The notes: a model not told the origin generated them from the letters alone. Shown: positions 1 to 8,670, numbered from the stretch's first letter. The stretch: DNA of 64,000 bases from Archangium violaceum (GCF_016887565.1 NZ_CP069396.1:7298001-7362000); one strand, 5' to 3'. Numbers and translations are program-made.

Positions 1-38
1 GCCCGCCCCTGGTGTCCTTCACCTGACGTGTCTGGCGT

Positions 39-1574
39 CTACTTGCCCTGGAGCTTCGCCGGGCAGCCACGCTTGAGCGTGTATTGGTAGTAGCCGATCT
101 CGTCGCGCCAGAACTCGCCCTGGAACTTCCAGTAGTTCCAGGACGCCCCCGGCATCTTCGGCCGGTAGATGGACTGGCTCTTGAGCAGCGCCTTCTGATC
201 CACCCCGGCCAGCAGCAGGTCCTTCTCGTCGAGCGCCGTCTGCACGCGGATGATCTCCGCCTGATCCGCGAAGGTGCGCAGGTTCTGCGCGGCCTCCTGG
301 AGGCGGCTCTTGGCGAACCTGCCGCCGATCTGCATCAGCGTGCCGCGCACCTGCTCGAGCGAGGACACCGTCTCCGGCACCAGGCCCGTGCCGCGCCAGA
401 CGCCCAGCTCGTTGGCCATGCGCTTCTCCGCGTCCACCTGGGCGATCATCCGCATCACGTCCTGGATGCGCTCGTTGTCGCGGATCCACAGATAGATGGG
501 GCCCGGCAGCCGCCGGTTCTCCGCCGCCACCAGGTTGTAGGCGCTCAGCAGATCCAGCTCCTCCCCGGCGAACGGCTCGAGCTGCTTCGCCATCGGCTCA
601 TACAGCGTGTCGTAGGCCGCCAGCGTGGTCTTCACCTCGTCGAAGAGGCAGCTGTAATAGTAGACGGTCGCCTTGAGGATCCACGACTCGGGCTGGAAGG
701 CGCCCTCGAACTGGGGCGCGTGCAGCGCCTGGAGGCTGCCCAGCGCACCGCCGAAGTCCTCGCCCTGGAAGCGGGCGAAGCCATTCTCGAAGAGGGCCTG
801 ATCCCAGAAGCGGCCGTAGCGCGGCACGGCCTCGTAGGAGGAGATGGCCGGCGGGTACTCGTGGCGGCCGTAGTGCAGACGCCCCATGCCCAGCAGCGCG
901 AGCTGCTTCACCTCGTCATGGGCGATCTGCGGACCCTTGGCATCCAGGGCGCCCCGGAAGGCGGCCAGGGCGGCGGCGTCCAGCGTGTCCGCCTCGGCGG
1001 GACGGCCCGGGAAGTGGGGATCCGCCAGCACCACGCCCAGCAGGTAGCGGGCACGGGCATAGACGCGGCTGTCGGGCGGCACTGCCTCCAACAGGGCGCG
1101 AGCCTCCTCGAAGCGACCGCGGCGCTGGCTGATGGTGCCCACCATGTAGTTGATGCGGGCGAGCACCTCCTTGGGCAGCTTCACCCACCGGTCCCGCACC
1201 TCGGGCGTGTAGGCCTTGTCGAGGATGTTGGGCACGAGGTTCTGCTCGTTCAGCTTCTGCTGCACGTCCACCAGCCCCTCCAGCGCCTGGAGGTAGTTGG
1301 GATGGCTGGGGCCGGCGTTGACGATCTGCGCGTAGGTGACGAGCGCGCTGACGGGCATGTCCTTCCGGGCGAAGGTCTGCGCCAGGTAGTACTCGGACTT
1401 GGCGCGCACCTCTTCGTCGGCCGCCTTGGCGGACAGCTCGAAGAAGCGCGGCGCGGCGGCGTCCAGCTGGCCCGCGTTGAAGGCCGCGAGCGCCTGATTG
1501 TAGGCGTTCACGTCCTGCGCGGAGGCGGCCAGCGGCGCGAGGACAAGAAAGGTAGCGAGCAGGAGTCGTTTCAT
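39..1574 (-). CDS. Periplasmic TPR protein, GltC/NfsC-like
   Basis: The 511-residue product has a clear signal peptide (MKRLLLATFLVLAPLAASAQ) and then helical TPR-like pairs through about residue 330, with typical A-x-x-x-Y/F-x-x-G spacing such as the segments AYNQALAAFNAGQLDAAAP and EARALLEAVPPDSRVYARA. It is the last gene of a leftward three-gene unit, 9 bp after an outer-membrane barrel gene. Two barrels followed by a TPR protein is the order of gltB-gltA-gltC (gliding motility) and nfsA-nfsB-nfsC (spore coat) in Myxococcus. By analogy it would sit in the periplasm under the outer-membrane complex. Which of the two paralogous machines it belongs to cannot be decided from the window. Confidence 0.75.
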   Translation of the reverse strand: MKRLLLATFLVLAPLAASAQDVNAYNQALAAFNAGQLDAAAPRFFELSAKAADEEVRAKSEYYLAQTFARKDMPVSALVTYAQIVNAGPSHPNYLQALEGLVDVQQKLNEQNLVPNILDKAYTPEVRDRWVKLPKEVLARINYMVGTISQRRGRFEEARALLEAVPPDSRVYARARYLLGVVLADPHFPGRPAEADTLDAAALAAFRGALDAKGPQIAHDEVKQLALLGMGRLHYGRHEYPPAISSYEAVPRYGRFWDQALFENGFARFQGEDFGGALGSLQALHAPQFEGAFQPESWILKATVYYYSCLFDEVKTTLAAYDTLYEPMAKQLEPFAGEELDLLSAYNLVAAENRRLPGPIYLWIRDNERIQDVMRMIAQVDAEKRMANELGVWRGTGLVPETVSSLEQVRGTLMQIGGRFAKSRLQEAAQNLRTFADQAEIIRVQTALDEKDLLLAGVDQKALLKSQSIYRPKMPGASWNYWKFQGEFWRDEIGYYQYTLKRGCPAKLQGK

Positions 1575-1583
1575 GGCGCGGGC

Positions 1584-2681
1584 TCAGAAGAGGTAGGAGA
1601 AGCCGGCGTAGAAGCTGACGTTGTTGAGCACGTCCGAGGAGGGATTGCCGACCAGGTCCTTCCCCAGGACGATGTCCTCGCGGTAGTTCTTGTGCGTCTT
1701 CGGGTCCACGCCGTCGAAGCGCTGGTACTGGCAGCTGCCGCTCAGCCCCAGCTCCGAGAAGGGCCGGCCCGTGCCCCGGCCGTCCTCCAGCTTCTGGAAA
1801 TCCTGCAGGTCGCACCCGTCCACGCGATCCACGCGGGCCGTGTAGACGAGGTCACGCACCTCCAACCGCACGGCCATGGAGTCGCCGAACTGCACGCGGA
1901 AGCCACCGCCCACCGAGCCGAGGAACTTCGTGCCCGTGTCACCGAAGCGCGCCGGGACGGTGAACTGCTCGCCGTCCACCTCGTTGGTGACGTCGGGCCG
2001 GATCAGCACGCGCGTGGAGCCGATGCCCGCTCCGCCGCTGAGCACCAGGCTGAACTGCAGCAGGTGGTTGTCGTAGAAGGCGAACTTGCCGTACAGCGGC
2101 GTCACCTCCACGCCCGCCTGCGCGCCCCACACCAGCAGCAGCGCCGAGGCCGCCTGCGCCTGCTCGCGTACCTTGTCGATGAGCTCCAGGTTGAAGAGGC
2201 TCTCGTTCGAGTACCAGTTGTACTGGGTGGACAGCTGCAGGCCGAAGTTCTCCTGCAGGTGATACGTGTAGTGGAGCGCGCTGCCGGCGTGCTGGGTGAA
2301 CCGGCCGTTCACCTGCGCCACCACCGGGTAGAGCGAGAACTCGTGCCGGCCCTCATCCGCGAAGCGCTTCTTCTGCACCACGTGGACGGCCACGTTCGGG
2401 TTGTGCAGCGGCGCCCCGTTCACCAGCCGCTGCTGGTTCGGATCCGACACCGGTTGCAGCTCGGGCCCCAGGGCCTCGGCCAGTGGTGCGTCCGGCACCC
2501 GCGCTGGCGTCTGGGACTCCTCGGGCACCGGCTCGGGAGAGGGAAGCTCGGGCTCGGGCTGCTTCGGCTCCGGCTTCACGGGAATGGGCGCCGTCTCCGA
2601 GGGCGCCGACGGAATCTCCTGGGCCAGGGCCGGCGCGGCGGCCGCGGCCAGGAGCAACGCGACAAACGAGGTGGATCGCAT
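1584..2681 (-). CDS. Outer-membrane beta-barrel protein, GltA/NfsB-like
   Basis: The 365-residue product has a signal peptide (ends ALAQ near residue 21). A Pro/Glu-rich linker (about residues 24-65) precedes alternating amphipathic strands and a C-terminal FYAGFSYLF. A terminal Phe preceded by alternating aromatics is the BAM recognition signature of outer-membrane barrels. The size and architecture fit the myxobacterial outer-membrane beta-barrel family that includes GltA, GltB, NfsA and NfsB. The gene starts 12 bp after the previous barrel gene and ends 9 bp before the TPR gene, so all three are probably co-transcribed. The proline-rich linker may reach into the periplasm (inference). Confidence 0.75.
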   Translation of the reverse strand: MRSTSFVALLLAAAAAPALAQEIPSAPSETAPIPVKPEPKQPEPELPSPEPVPEESQTPARVPDAPLAEALGPELQPVSDPNQQRLVNGAPLHNPNVAVHVVQKKRFADEGRHEFSLYPVVAQVNGRFTQHAGSALHYTYHLQENFGLQLSTQYNWYSNESLFNLELIDKVREQAQAASALLLVWGAQAGVEVTPLYGKFAFYDNHLLQFSLVLSGGAGIGSTRVLIRPDVTNEVDGEQFTVPARFGDTGTKFLGSVGGGFRVQFGDSMAVRLEVRDLVYTARVDRVDGCDLQDFQKLEDGRGTGRPFSELGLSGSCQYQRFDGVDPKTHKNYREDIVLGKDLVGNPSSDVLNNVSFYAGFSYLF

Positions 2682-2693
2682 GAGACGTCAGCC

Positions 2694-3509
2694 TCAGAAG
2701 ATGAAGGTGTAGCCGAGGTCGAACTGCACCAGGTGCGTCAGGCCCGGATTCCGCGCGGGCTCACCACTCTCCCGCCCCGCCTCCCAGTCCTCGCGCACCA
2801 CGTTCACGCGGTACTGGTCCGTGAAGACCCAGTCGCGCAGCTCGAAGCGGATGGCGTGCCCACTGGCCACGAAGAAGCGGAAGCCCACCGCGCCGGACAC
2901 CACCGGCGCCATGCGCGTCTCGGTGCGCCAGTAGTTCTCCTTCGCGGTGGAGGCATCGAGCGGGTCCGACCGGTCATCGCAGATGCCCAGCTCGCGGTTC
3001 TGCACGCTGGTGCACTGGATCACCGACTGGCGCCGCAGCGAGGCCAGCCCGCCGCCGCCCCAGAGGTACGCCTGGAAGTGCGCCGTCTCGTCGGCCAGCA
3101 GCGACAGCTTGCCGTAGATGGGCGCCCAGCGGGCCCCCACCACGCCGTGGAGATTCATCTCCCACATGTCCTCGAGCTCGTCCGTGATCTTCTTGTCCTC
3201 ACGGTTGAGGAAGCTCTCGGAGATGGAGCGCGCCAGGCCCGTGTGGCGGCTGAGCGCATAGCCGGCCCGTGCCTCCAGGCCGAACGTGTTGAAGAGGTTG
3301 TAGGCCACGCCGACGTTGAGGTTGTAGTGCGCGGTGAGGTACTCGCGCACCGGCAACCCCACCGAAATGGACGCCTCCAGGTGCTCCTCCGGAGAGAAGA
3401 GCCGGTGGCGCACCGCGGCCGGGTCCAACACCTGCTGTTGCGCCGAGGCGGACAACGCCGTCAGCAGCAACGCCAAGGAAGCGGAGAGTGGAAGCGTGCG
3501 TGCAGTCAT
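2694..3509 (-). CDS. Outer-membrane beta-barrel protein, GltB/NfsA-like
   Basis: I take the ATG at 3509 because it opens directly into a signal peptide (MTARTLPLSASLALLLTALS, cleavage after SASA). The upstream in-frame extension lacks signal features. The 271-residue product has alternating-strand character and ends FDLGYTFIF, the terminal-Phe barrel signature. It is the first gene of the leftward unit with the second barrel and the TPR protein. Known relatives form the outer-membrane part of the Glt motility and Nfs spore-coat machines. Here no gltK-like lipoprotein gene lies upstream; an SRPBCC gene does, so the operon starts here. Confidence 0.75.
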   Translation of the reverse strand: MTARTLPLSASLALLLTALSASAQQQVLDPAAVRHRLFSPEEHLEASISVGLPVREYLTAHYNLNVGVAYNLFNTFGLEARAGYALSRHTGLARSISESFLNREDKKITDELEDMWEMNLHGVVGARWAPIYGKLSLLADETAHFQAYLWGGGGLASLRRQSVIQCTSVQNRELGICDDRSDPLDASTAKENYWRTETRMAPVVSGAVGFRFFVASGHAIRFELRDWVFTDQYRVNVVREDWEAGRESGEPARNPGLTHLVQFDLGYTFIF

Positions 3510-3781
3510 AGCCGTGTGGGGCCACGATGTGTGCACGCGATTTCCCACGCACAAGGGATCGGACCTCACCTGTGGCGCGCAGTTCGCATCTCCGGGGCCC
3601 GAGGCGCCCACCAGCCAACGTTTCCGCCGTCAAAAACCCGGGGAGCGAGCGAGGGGCCGCGGATCACGCCCCACGGTCCGTTGGTTGGACAACACTCTCG
3701 AAGGCAGCAGCGTGGCCGTGTGCTGACCGCGGGTTGTCGCGGGGCTGTCGGTGGAGAACCAGGGTTTGTGGCCTGGAGGTC

Positions 3782-4225
3782 TCACTCACGCGCGAGTAAC
3801 GACTGGAGCCGGTCGAGGTTCTGCTCGTTGGCGGTGTCGCTAAGGCGGCGCATCTTCGCGGCGACCTCGGGGCTCTCGAACTCCTGGACCCAAGCCAGGT
3901 GCGTTTTGTCACCGCGAGCGGTCAGTGTCACCGTGAGCCTGAACCATGGCTTTACGACGTGCTCGATCACGATCCTGGTATCTGGCTGAATCTCCCGGAA
4001 GACACTCTCGTTGGGGTAGTTGGCACCATTCGGGCCGTGCATCACAAAGACCCACCGACCGCCGGGCTTGAACTCAAACTGCTCGAACGTGTTCGTGAAG
4101 CCGCTCGGCCCCCACCATTGAGCGAGGCGATCCGGTTGCTCGAACGCGGCGAATACCTGTCGCGGGTTGGCTGGTAATAACCGCTTGGTGCTAACGGCAG
4201 CGTTCGGGTTGTTCGCTTGGGACAT
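3782..4225 (-). CDS. SRPBCC/AHSA1-family protein
   Basis: The product has 147 residues. The start at 4225 is preceded by AAGGAG with 6-nt spacing. The segments RQVFAAFEQPDRLAQWWGP and FEFKPGGRWVFVMHGPNG are the typical N-terminal strand/helix and PGG turn of the AHSA1 (activator of Hsp90 ATPase homologue 1) branch of the START-like SRPBCC superfamily, which bind hydrophobic ligands in a helix-grip fold. Such proteins often sit beside ArsR regulators, but none is present here, and no partner can be assigned. The cellular role is unknown. Confidence 0.85.
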   Translation of the reverse strand: MSQANNPNAAVSTKRLLPANPRQVFAAFEQPDRLAQWWGPSGFTNTFEQFEFKPGGRWVFVMHGPNGANYPNESVFREIQPDTRIVIEHVVKPWFRLTVTLTARGDKTHLAWVQEFESPEVAAKMRRLSDTANEQNLDRLQSLLARE

Positions 4226-4455
4226 CGGCAGCTCCTTCGTGGCCTGACATTGAATGCTGAGACCTTGGATGCGGCCCGGACCGCGCCGATTGAACAGCAA
4301 CGCGACGGTGGACTGCAAGCGAAACGCAGCCGTGAGCGACAGATTCCGGCGCGACGGTTGGCTGGCGCAGCCACGACCAATAGCTCCCTGGCCGTCAGAC
4401 GGATTCCCGGGAGCCCTGGGGCGCTTTTCTTGGCAGGGCCGCACATGTGGCCATT

Positions 4456-4871
4456 GGCAGAGCGTACGTCGTGCAGCACCCCTCCAATCGCGTCTTCCTC
4501 AACACCGTCGACCTCTCCACCATCGTGGAAGAGGGGGAGAGGTGAAGCCGGACGATTCCGTGCTCCGCTTCTGGGACGTGCTCCAGGAACCTCGTTATGC
4601 GTTCTGGTCGTTCGATGACAATTCCACGCTGGAAGAGCTCATGGAGGACCTCTGGCGCAAGACGCTGGAGGCCTGGTGCCCCGGAGGCCCCGCTTCGGTC
4701 CGCGAGCACCTGGCCCTCACCGTGGAGCGCATGGCTCGCGCCACTCGGGAGGCCCGGGAAGTTGCGGCTACTGCCCCATTCGCCCGCCCCTCGTTCACTT
4801 GTGGTGTTTTTCACTACTCTCACAGTGAATTCGCGAGTTTCTCACCCGCGCCGACTTCTTCCAGACCGTGA
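4456..4871 (+). pseudogene. Remnant of an overlapping gene pair, unrecognised
   Basis: Two protein-like stretches overlap by a GTGA junction at 4542-4545. The first ends ...YVVQHPSNRVFLNTVDLS then TIVEEGER and a stop at 4543-4545, and has no intact start. The second can start at GTG 4542 and runs to 4871 (109 codons), with a convincing N-terminal part (DDSVLRFWDVLQEPRYAFWS; acidic-helical to about residue 70) before composition degrades. The arrangement looks like the tail of one gene and the head of its translationally coupled partner. I do not recognise either family. The rest of 4226-5109 shows nothing I can name. Confidence 0.35.
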
Positions 4872-5109
4872 GACAGGCGTTCTCCGGATTCCGGACTCAC
4901 ATTATTTTTCCGGAATCCTATGTTTTCCAATTGACGAGAGCATGAGAGCTCGCGCACACTCCGCGCCGTTGCTTGTTTGGGTGAGCAGTGCTGCGTTGGA
5001 TGGATTCGAGAAAGAAACAACTCAGCCTGCGCGGCTCACCCCACGGCGACAGCAACACGCGGCTTGGACCTCGGGTTCGAGCGCATTCTCGCAACAGGAG
5101 AAGTCAACT

Positions 5110-5745
5110 GTGAATAAGGCAATTGCAGGGATGATGTTCTTGGTGGCGGCGCTGGTGTCTCTCAACGCATCCGCGGCCTCGTACACCCGGAGCATCTCCA
5201 GCCCCAATGGCTTGTATCAGGGCGACATGCTCATCTCGCAAAACGGCCAGTATCGGATGCTGCTTCAGGGCGATGGAAACCTCGTTGTCTCTCGCATTTC
5301 CGACAACTCGCTGGTCTGGGCGAATTACGCGTATGGCACCACGGTCGTCATCGTGCAACCCGACGGCAATTTCGTTGCATATAACACGAGCACCAGCCCT
5401 ACTACGGCGGTCTGGAACACCCAGACGGGGGGCAAGGCGGGCACGGGTTCAACGCCAGTCACGCTCTACCTCGAGGATAATGGGACGCTCAAGCTTTACA
5501 ACACCAGCGGCTCCCTGATCTGGACGACAGCCGTGGTCCAACCGTACTGCGGCGACGGCGTCTGCGGTTTCGGCGAGAATTCCAACACCTGCCGGATCGA
5601 CTGCCCCGCGTACTGCGGCGACGGCATCTGCGGTACCTTCGAGAATTCCAACACCTGCCGGATCGACTGCCCCTCGTACTGTGGCAACGGCTATTGCGAC
5701 ATGTTCGAGTCCCGGAGCAACTGCCCGTTCGACTGCCCGTTCTAA
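5110..5745 (+). CDS. Secreted bulb-type lectin with Cys-rich repeats
   Basis: I choose GTG 5110 because it follows CAGGAG by 9 nt and opens a signal peptide (ends NASAA). The 211-residue product has a bulb-type (mannose-binding, B-lectin) domain, about residues 24-150. It carries three Q/E-x-D-x-N-x-x-x-Y-like strands: LLQGDGNLVV, VQPDGNFVAYN and LEDNGTLKLYN. The C-terminus is three tandem 22-residue Cys repeats of the form Y-C-G-D/N-G-x-C...E...C...D-C-P. The first two repeats are nearly identical in DNA (a shared run of more than 30 bp from 5574 and 5640), so they duplicated recently. The likely role is extracellular carbohydrate binding. The 4872-5109 leader shows no gene. Confidence 0.85.
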   Translation: MNKAIAGMMFLVAALVSLNASAASYTRSISSPNGLYQGDMLISQNGQYRMLLQGDGNLVVSRISDNSLVWANYAYGTTVVIVQPDGNFVAYNTSTSPTTAVWNTQTGGKAGTGSTPVTLYLEDNGTLKLYNTSGSLIWTTAVVQPYCGDGVCGFGENSNTCRIDCPAYCGDGICGTFENSNTCRIDCPSYCGNGYCDMFESRSNCPFDCPF

Positions 5746-6049
5746 AAGTCTGTTTCGGTAGGAGCGCGTGGACCCAGATGATGATGCCTGGCGCGAAGTG
5801 CGGCATCGTCAGAGAGGTGTCCTCGCGCTTCTGCTGGCTCCCCCGGCGCCGGGGCCACCCCAGCAGGTGTGGTGTTGAGCCTGGCGCAGCCCTCCGCCGA
5901 TCTGGTGCGGCCTGGCCGATATGCCAGAAGAGCTTGTTCGTTGATCATCCTGAAGCACGCAAGCCAGGGGCTCTTCACGAATGAGGAGCCCTCTCTCCCA
6001 CCCGGGAGAGAGCTGGCCCGGTACCAACCGCGCTTCAAGAGGATCCACC
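5746..6049 (+). other. Intergenic region with a dispersed hairpin repeat
   Basis: About 300 bp lie between the lectin and the secreted hydrolase. No convincing protein was found in any frame. The only structure is a hairpin at 5991-6012 (separate entry). Confidence 0.5.
5991..6012. repeat. Dispersed intergenic hairpin repeat, copy 1
   Basis: CTCTCTCCC (5991-5999) pairs perfectly with GGGAGAGAG (6004-6012) around a 4-nt loop. It resembles the pyrimidine-arm/purine-arm hairpins at 27458-27502 and 56587-56607. No T-tract follows. Confidence 0.55.
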
Positions 6050-7318
6050 ATGTCTCGTCCTGGTCTGGTAGCCATCGCCGTGATCGTCGCGTGCGCACCC
6101 GCACTTGCGTCCCCCGTCTCGAGCACCGAAGCTGAACAGCTCGCGTCCGTCAGCGCCCCCTTCGCGGTGACGCGCGAGCACGTCACCGACGACATCTATC
6201 ACTACCAATTCGACATCCGCGTCGGTTCCACGCCGAACGCACGCGTGCGCATCCACCGCGTCGTCCGCGAGCTCTCGCCGTGGCGACCACGTCCGACCAG
6301 GCACGCGGTGATGCTGCTGCACGGAGATTTCGCCAATTTCGTCACGAACTTCGTGCCGTCGCTCGGCAATCCCGCGTCGCCGGCCCCTGGGCTCGCCCCC
6401 TATCTGGTGTCCCGTGGCATCGACACATGGGGCGTCGATCGGCGCTGGACGCTGCCCACCGCAGACGGTGATATCTCCGATATGGGTGGGATGGGCGTCG
6501 ACCAGGCGATCGGGGACACCGCTGTCGCGCTCGCCTTCGCGCGGGCGACGCGGACCGTCACCGACCGCGATCCGGGTCGGATCGTCCTCGGCGGATTCTC
6601 GCATGGCGCCCAGCTCACCTACGCATACGCCGCCGCCGATGGTCGCCACGTCTCGGCGATCGCCGCGCTCGACATCTACTACGACATCGCGCCCGAGGAT
6701 GCCGATCTGAGGGCCTTCGCGTGCGCCAATGCCGCGGCGGAGCGCGAGGCTCTCGCCCAGGGAGTGACCGACTCCAGCAACAGCCTCTTCATCACGGCGG
6801 GCCAGTTGGCTCGGAGCGCGCCCGATGAGACCTCTCCCCTGTTCCCGTCCTACACGAATCGCGGAGTATTGCTCACGCTGGCGGGTCTGACCTGGTGGCT
6901 CGCGCCGTACACGCCCGTGTACCACTTGAGCGCGCCCATCCTCGATGCCAACGGCGATGTCTCGGCGATGAGCGAGTCGTCCGAGGACAGCGTGAGCGCG
7001 TGGTTCGCTGGCGCGCCGCCACACCAGTCATTGCGAGAGGCCGCGGATTTCGATGACATCTGGTGCGGCGCTTCGCCGCGGCCCGAGCTCGCGAGGATCC
7101 GCGTCCCGCTCTTCTATCTCGGCGCTGCTGGCGGGTTTGGCGACCACGGTCTGTACTCGACAACGAGGGTCTCGTCGACCGACATCACCACGCGCGTCAT
7201 CCGTCGGTTCGGGCCGGAGCGAGTCGCCGAGGACTTCGGCCATGGCGATCTCTTGTACGCGGAGGACGCGCCGACACTCGCCTGGGGACCGTTCGCGGCG
7301 TGGTTGCTGCGCCACTGA
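6050..7318 (+). CDS. Secreted alpha/beta hydrolase
   Basis: The start at ATG 6050 follows AAGAGG and opens a signal peptide (MSRPGLVAIAVIVACAPALA). The 422-residue product contains the oxyanion-loop region MLLHGDFANFVTNFVPS and the nucleophile elbow G-F-S-H-G in IVLGGFSHGAQLTYAYA, with Ser as predicted nucleophile. A late GHGD segment near residue 400 could supply the catalytic His. It is a typical alpha/beta-hydrolase fold enzyme exported from the cell. The substrate is unknown; esterase or lipase activity is plausible but not shown. It is not in an obvious operon. Confidence 0.8.
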   Translation: MSRPGLVAIAVIVACAPALASPVSSTEAEQLASVSAPFAVTREHVTDDIYHYQFDIRVGSTPNARVRIHRVVRELSPWRPRPTRHAVMLLHGDFANFVTNFVPSLGNPASPAPGLAPYLVSRGIDTWGVDRRWTLPTADGDISDMGGMGVDQAIGDTAVALAFARATRTVTDRDPGRIVLGGFSHGAQLTYAYAAADGRHVSAIAALDIYYDIAPEDADLRAFACANAAAEREALAQGVTDSSNSLFITAGQLARSAPDETSPLFPSYTNRGVLLTLAGLTWWLAPYTPVYHLSAPILDANGDVSAMSESSEDSVSAWFAGAPPHQSLREAADFDDIWCGASPRPELARIRVPLFYLGAAGGFGDHGLYSTTRVSSTDITTRVIRRFGPERVAEDFGHGDLLYAEDAPTLAWGPFAAWLLRH

Positions 7319-7354
7319 CCCGTCGACCTGGTCCGACAAGAACCGGTGTTTCAA

Positions 7355-7911
7355 CTAGGCACCGGGCAGCACGAAGATCCGCACGCGCCCGTAGTTGTCG
7401 GTGTAGGGCTTGTCGACGAGGCGCACCTGCAGCGCGTTGCCGTCCCCCATCAGCTCATAGGTGTATTTGTGGTCCGTCGCGTTGAAGGACGCCGTGCTGG
7501 ACGGGTGCTTCCACGTCTTCCCCCCGTCCAGGCTGACCTCGATGGTGGTCGCTCTCAGGGGAGCAGGCTCCGGGCTCTTCTCCAAGCCGGAGCCCTTTGG
7601 CCACGCGAAGGCGAACTCGGGGTCAAGGCCCACCTGCTGGTTCGCTCCCTTCGGGCTCGGGAACATGGGCGCGGGATCCGCCTTGCCCGAATTCGCGCCG
7701 GGGTTGGCCATGCCTCCCCACGCGCTATAGGTCCCCTTCATCGTGACGAGATACGGCTTCCCCGCTCGAGCACCCTCTCGCTACGGATGGGGGTGCTGCT
7801 CTGGGAGTCGAGCCAGAGCTCTTCCTTCTGCGCCCACGCGGGAGCCGCCGCCAGCATCAGCATGCCGGTGCAAAGCGTGAGGGAAGCCGAAAAACGCCTC
7901 GTGTTCTCCAT
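7355..7911 (-). pseudogene. Secreted hypothetical protein, frameshifted
   Basis: The frame from ATG 7911 encodes a signal peptide (MENTRRFSASLTLCTGMLML, ending PAWAQ) and about 30 more residues to ...TPIRSERVLERGS, then stops at 7738. The next frame picks up at about 7770 as ARAGKPYLVTMKGTYSAWGG and continues to 7355 (128 codons from the internal ATG at 7741). Joining the two near 7765-7772 by a single-base change gives one sensible exported protein of about 184 residues with a Gly-rich middle and a LDGGKTWKH segment. It is either a genuine pseudogene or a sequencing error. I do not recognise the family. Confidence 0.6.
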
Positions 7912-8031
7912 GGTCATCTCCATGGGTGTGGACGAGGGTTGAGCAACAACCATGCCTGCCCGTGGCAAGGTGCTTTTCCTTCGTGGCCAGAGGGAAACAC
8001 CCGTTCGGGCCATGGTCCCCATGGACGGCTT

Positions 8032-8062
8032 CGACGTGTCAGCCAGCACCGCTGACACGTCG
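8032..8062. repeat. Perfect 12-bp inverted repeat
   Basis: CGACGTGTCAGC (8032-8043) and GCTGACACGTCG (8051-8062) are exact reverse complements with a 7-bp spacer (CAGCACC). No T-tract adjoins it, so it resembles an operator or mobile-element site more than a terminator. The right arm core recurs at 21188-21200. Confidence 0.7.
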
Positions 8063-8087
8063 GCCCGTCTTCAGCGCAGGCTGTTGG

Positions 8088-8249
8088 AGGCCGGAAGGCA
8101 GGCTGGCGTGCGGCGAGCGTGTAGAGCTCAAGGGTGAGCACGAGGTCGTCCGGGCCGGTCGTGAGCTCATCGTGCACGAGGTGGACGACCGTCTCGGCCA
8201 GCGCGTCGAAACGCTCTGCCATCTTCCAAGGTCTCGACGGTTCATCCAT
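8088..8249 (-). pseudogene. TetR-family regulator fragment
   Basis: In one minus frame the stretch MAERFDALAETVVHLVHDEL followed by TTGPDDLVLTLELYTLAARQ matches the pattern of the ligand-binding half of TetR/AcrR regulators (DLVLTLELYxLAARxP). No HTH domain is present upstream, and the frame runs into unrelated sequence after about residue 54. It is the middle of a former regulator gene. No target is evident. Confidence 0.5.
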
Positions 8250-8523
8250 TCCTTGCCGGCCTCTTCAGAAAGCCTCAGGGTCCCCCTTTCCATGGAGGAG
8301 AAAATTCGCCAATGCCCTCCCTTGGCAAAGGCATCAATGCTGAGCCTACGATTGCCTGAGGGTTGTGATTTGGCTGTTACGACTTGAAATCGATCAAGGC
8401 CTGGTGGCTTTGTGAAGATAATCTGCGGTGACTTTGATGGTGGGAGCCGCTCGGCTTCGTTGTTTGGCGTCAACCAGCCATAGGCGCGAGACAGATATGC
8501 CTGATGGATGAGCGATGTGTTGA

Positions 8524-8666
8524 GCGCGCTCCAGCGCGGGCCTGCTGTCGGCGGAGGCAAGCGAGCTGGGGCGCGGACTGCCCCGGTACGTGGAGCGCGA
8601 CTTCGCCAGGTACCTGGAGTGCGGCGTGCTCGCGCACGGCTTCGCGCGAGTGCGCTGTGAAAGTGG
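8524..8666 (+). mobile_element. IS91-type transposase N-terminal fragment
   Basis: The plus frame reads LPRYVERDFARYLECGVLAH then GFARVRCESGD. This is the signature just before the zinc-binding domain of Y2/IS91-family transposases (Y-V-E-x-x-F-x-x-Y-L-x-C-G-x-L-A-H-G-F-A-R-x-R-C). Only about 45 residues remain. The zinc-finger Cys residues and the catalytic domain are missing, and the match ends where the neighbouring secreted gene ends (8671). It is a dead remnant. Confidence 0.65.
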
Positions 8667-8670
8667 AGAC

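Noticed and set aside
84-3989. A 1301-codon open frame on the plus strand
   Set aside because: It is antisense to three genes with clear signal peptides and barrel motifs; it has His/Gln/Leu/Arg-rich shadow composition typical of high-GC DNA.
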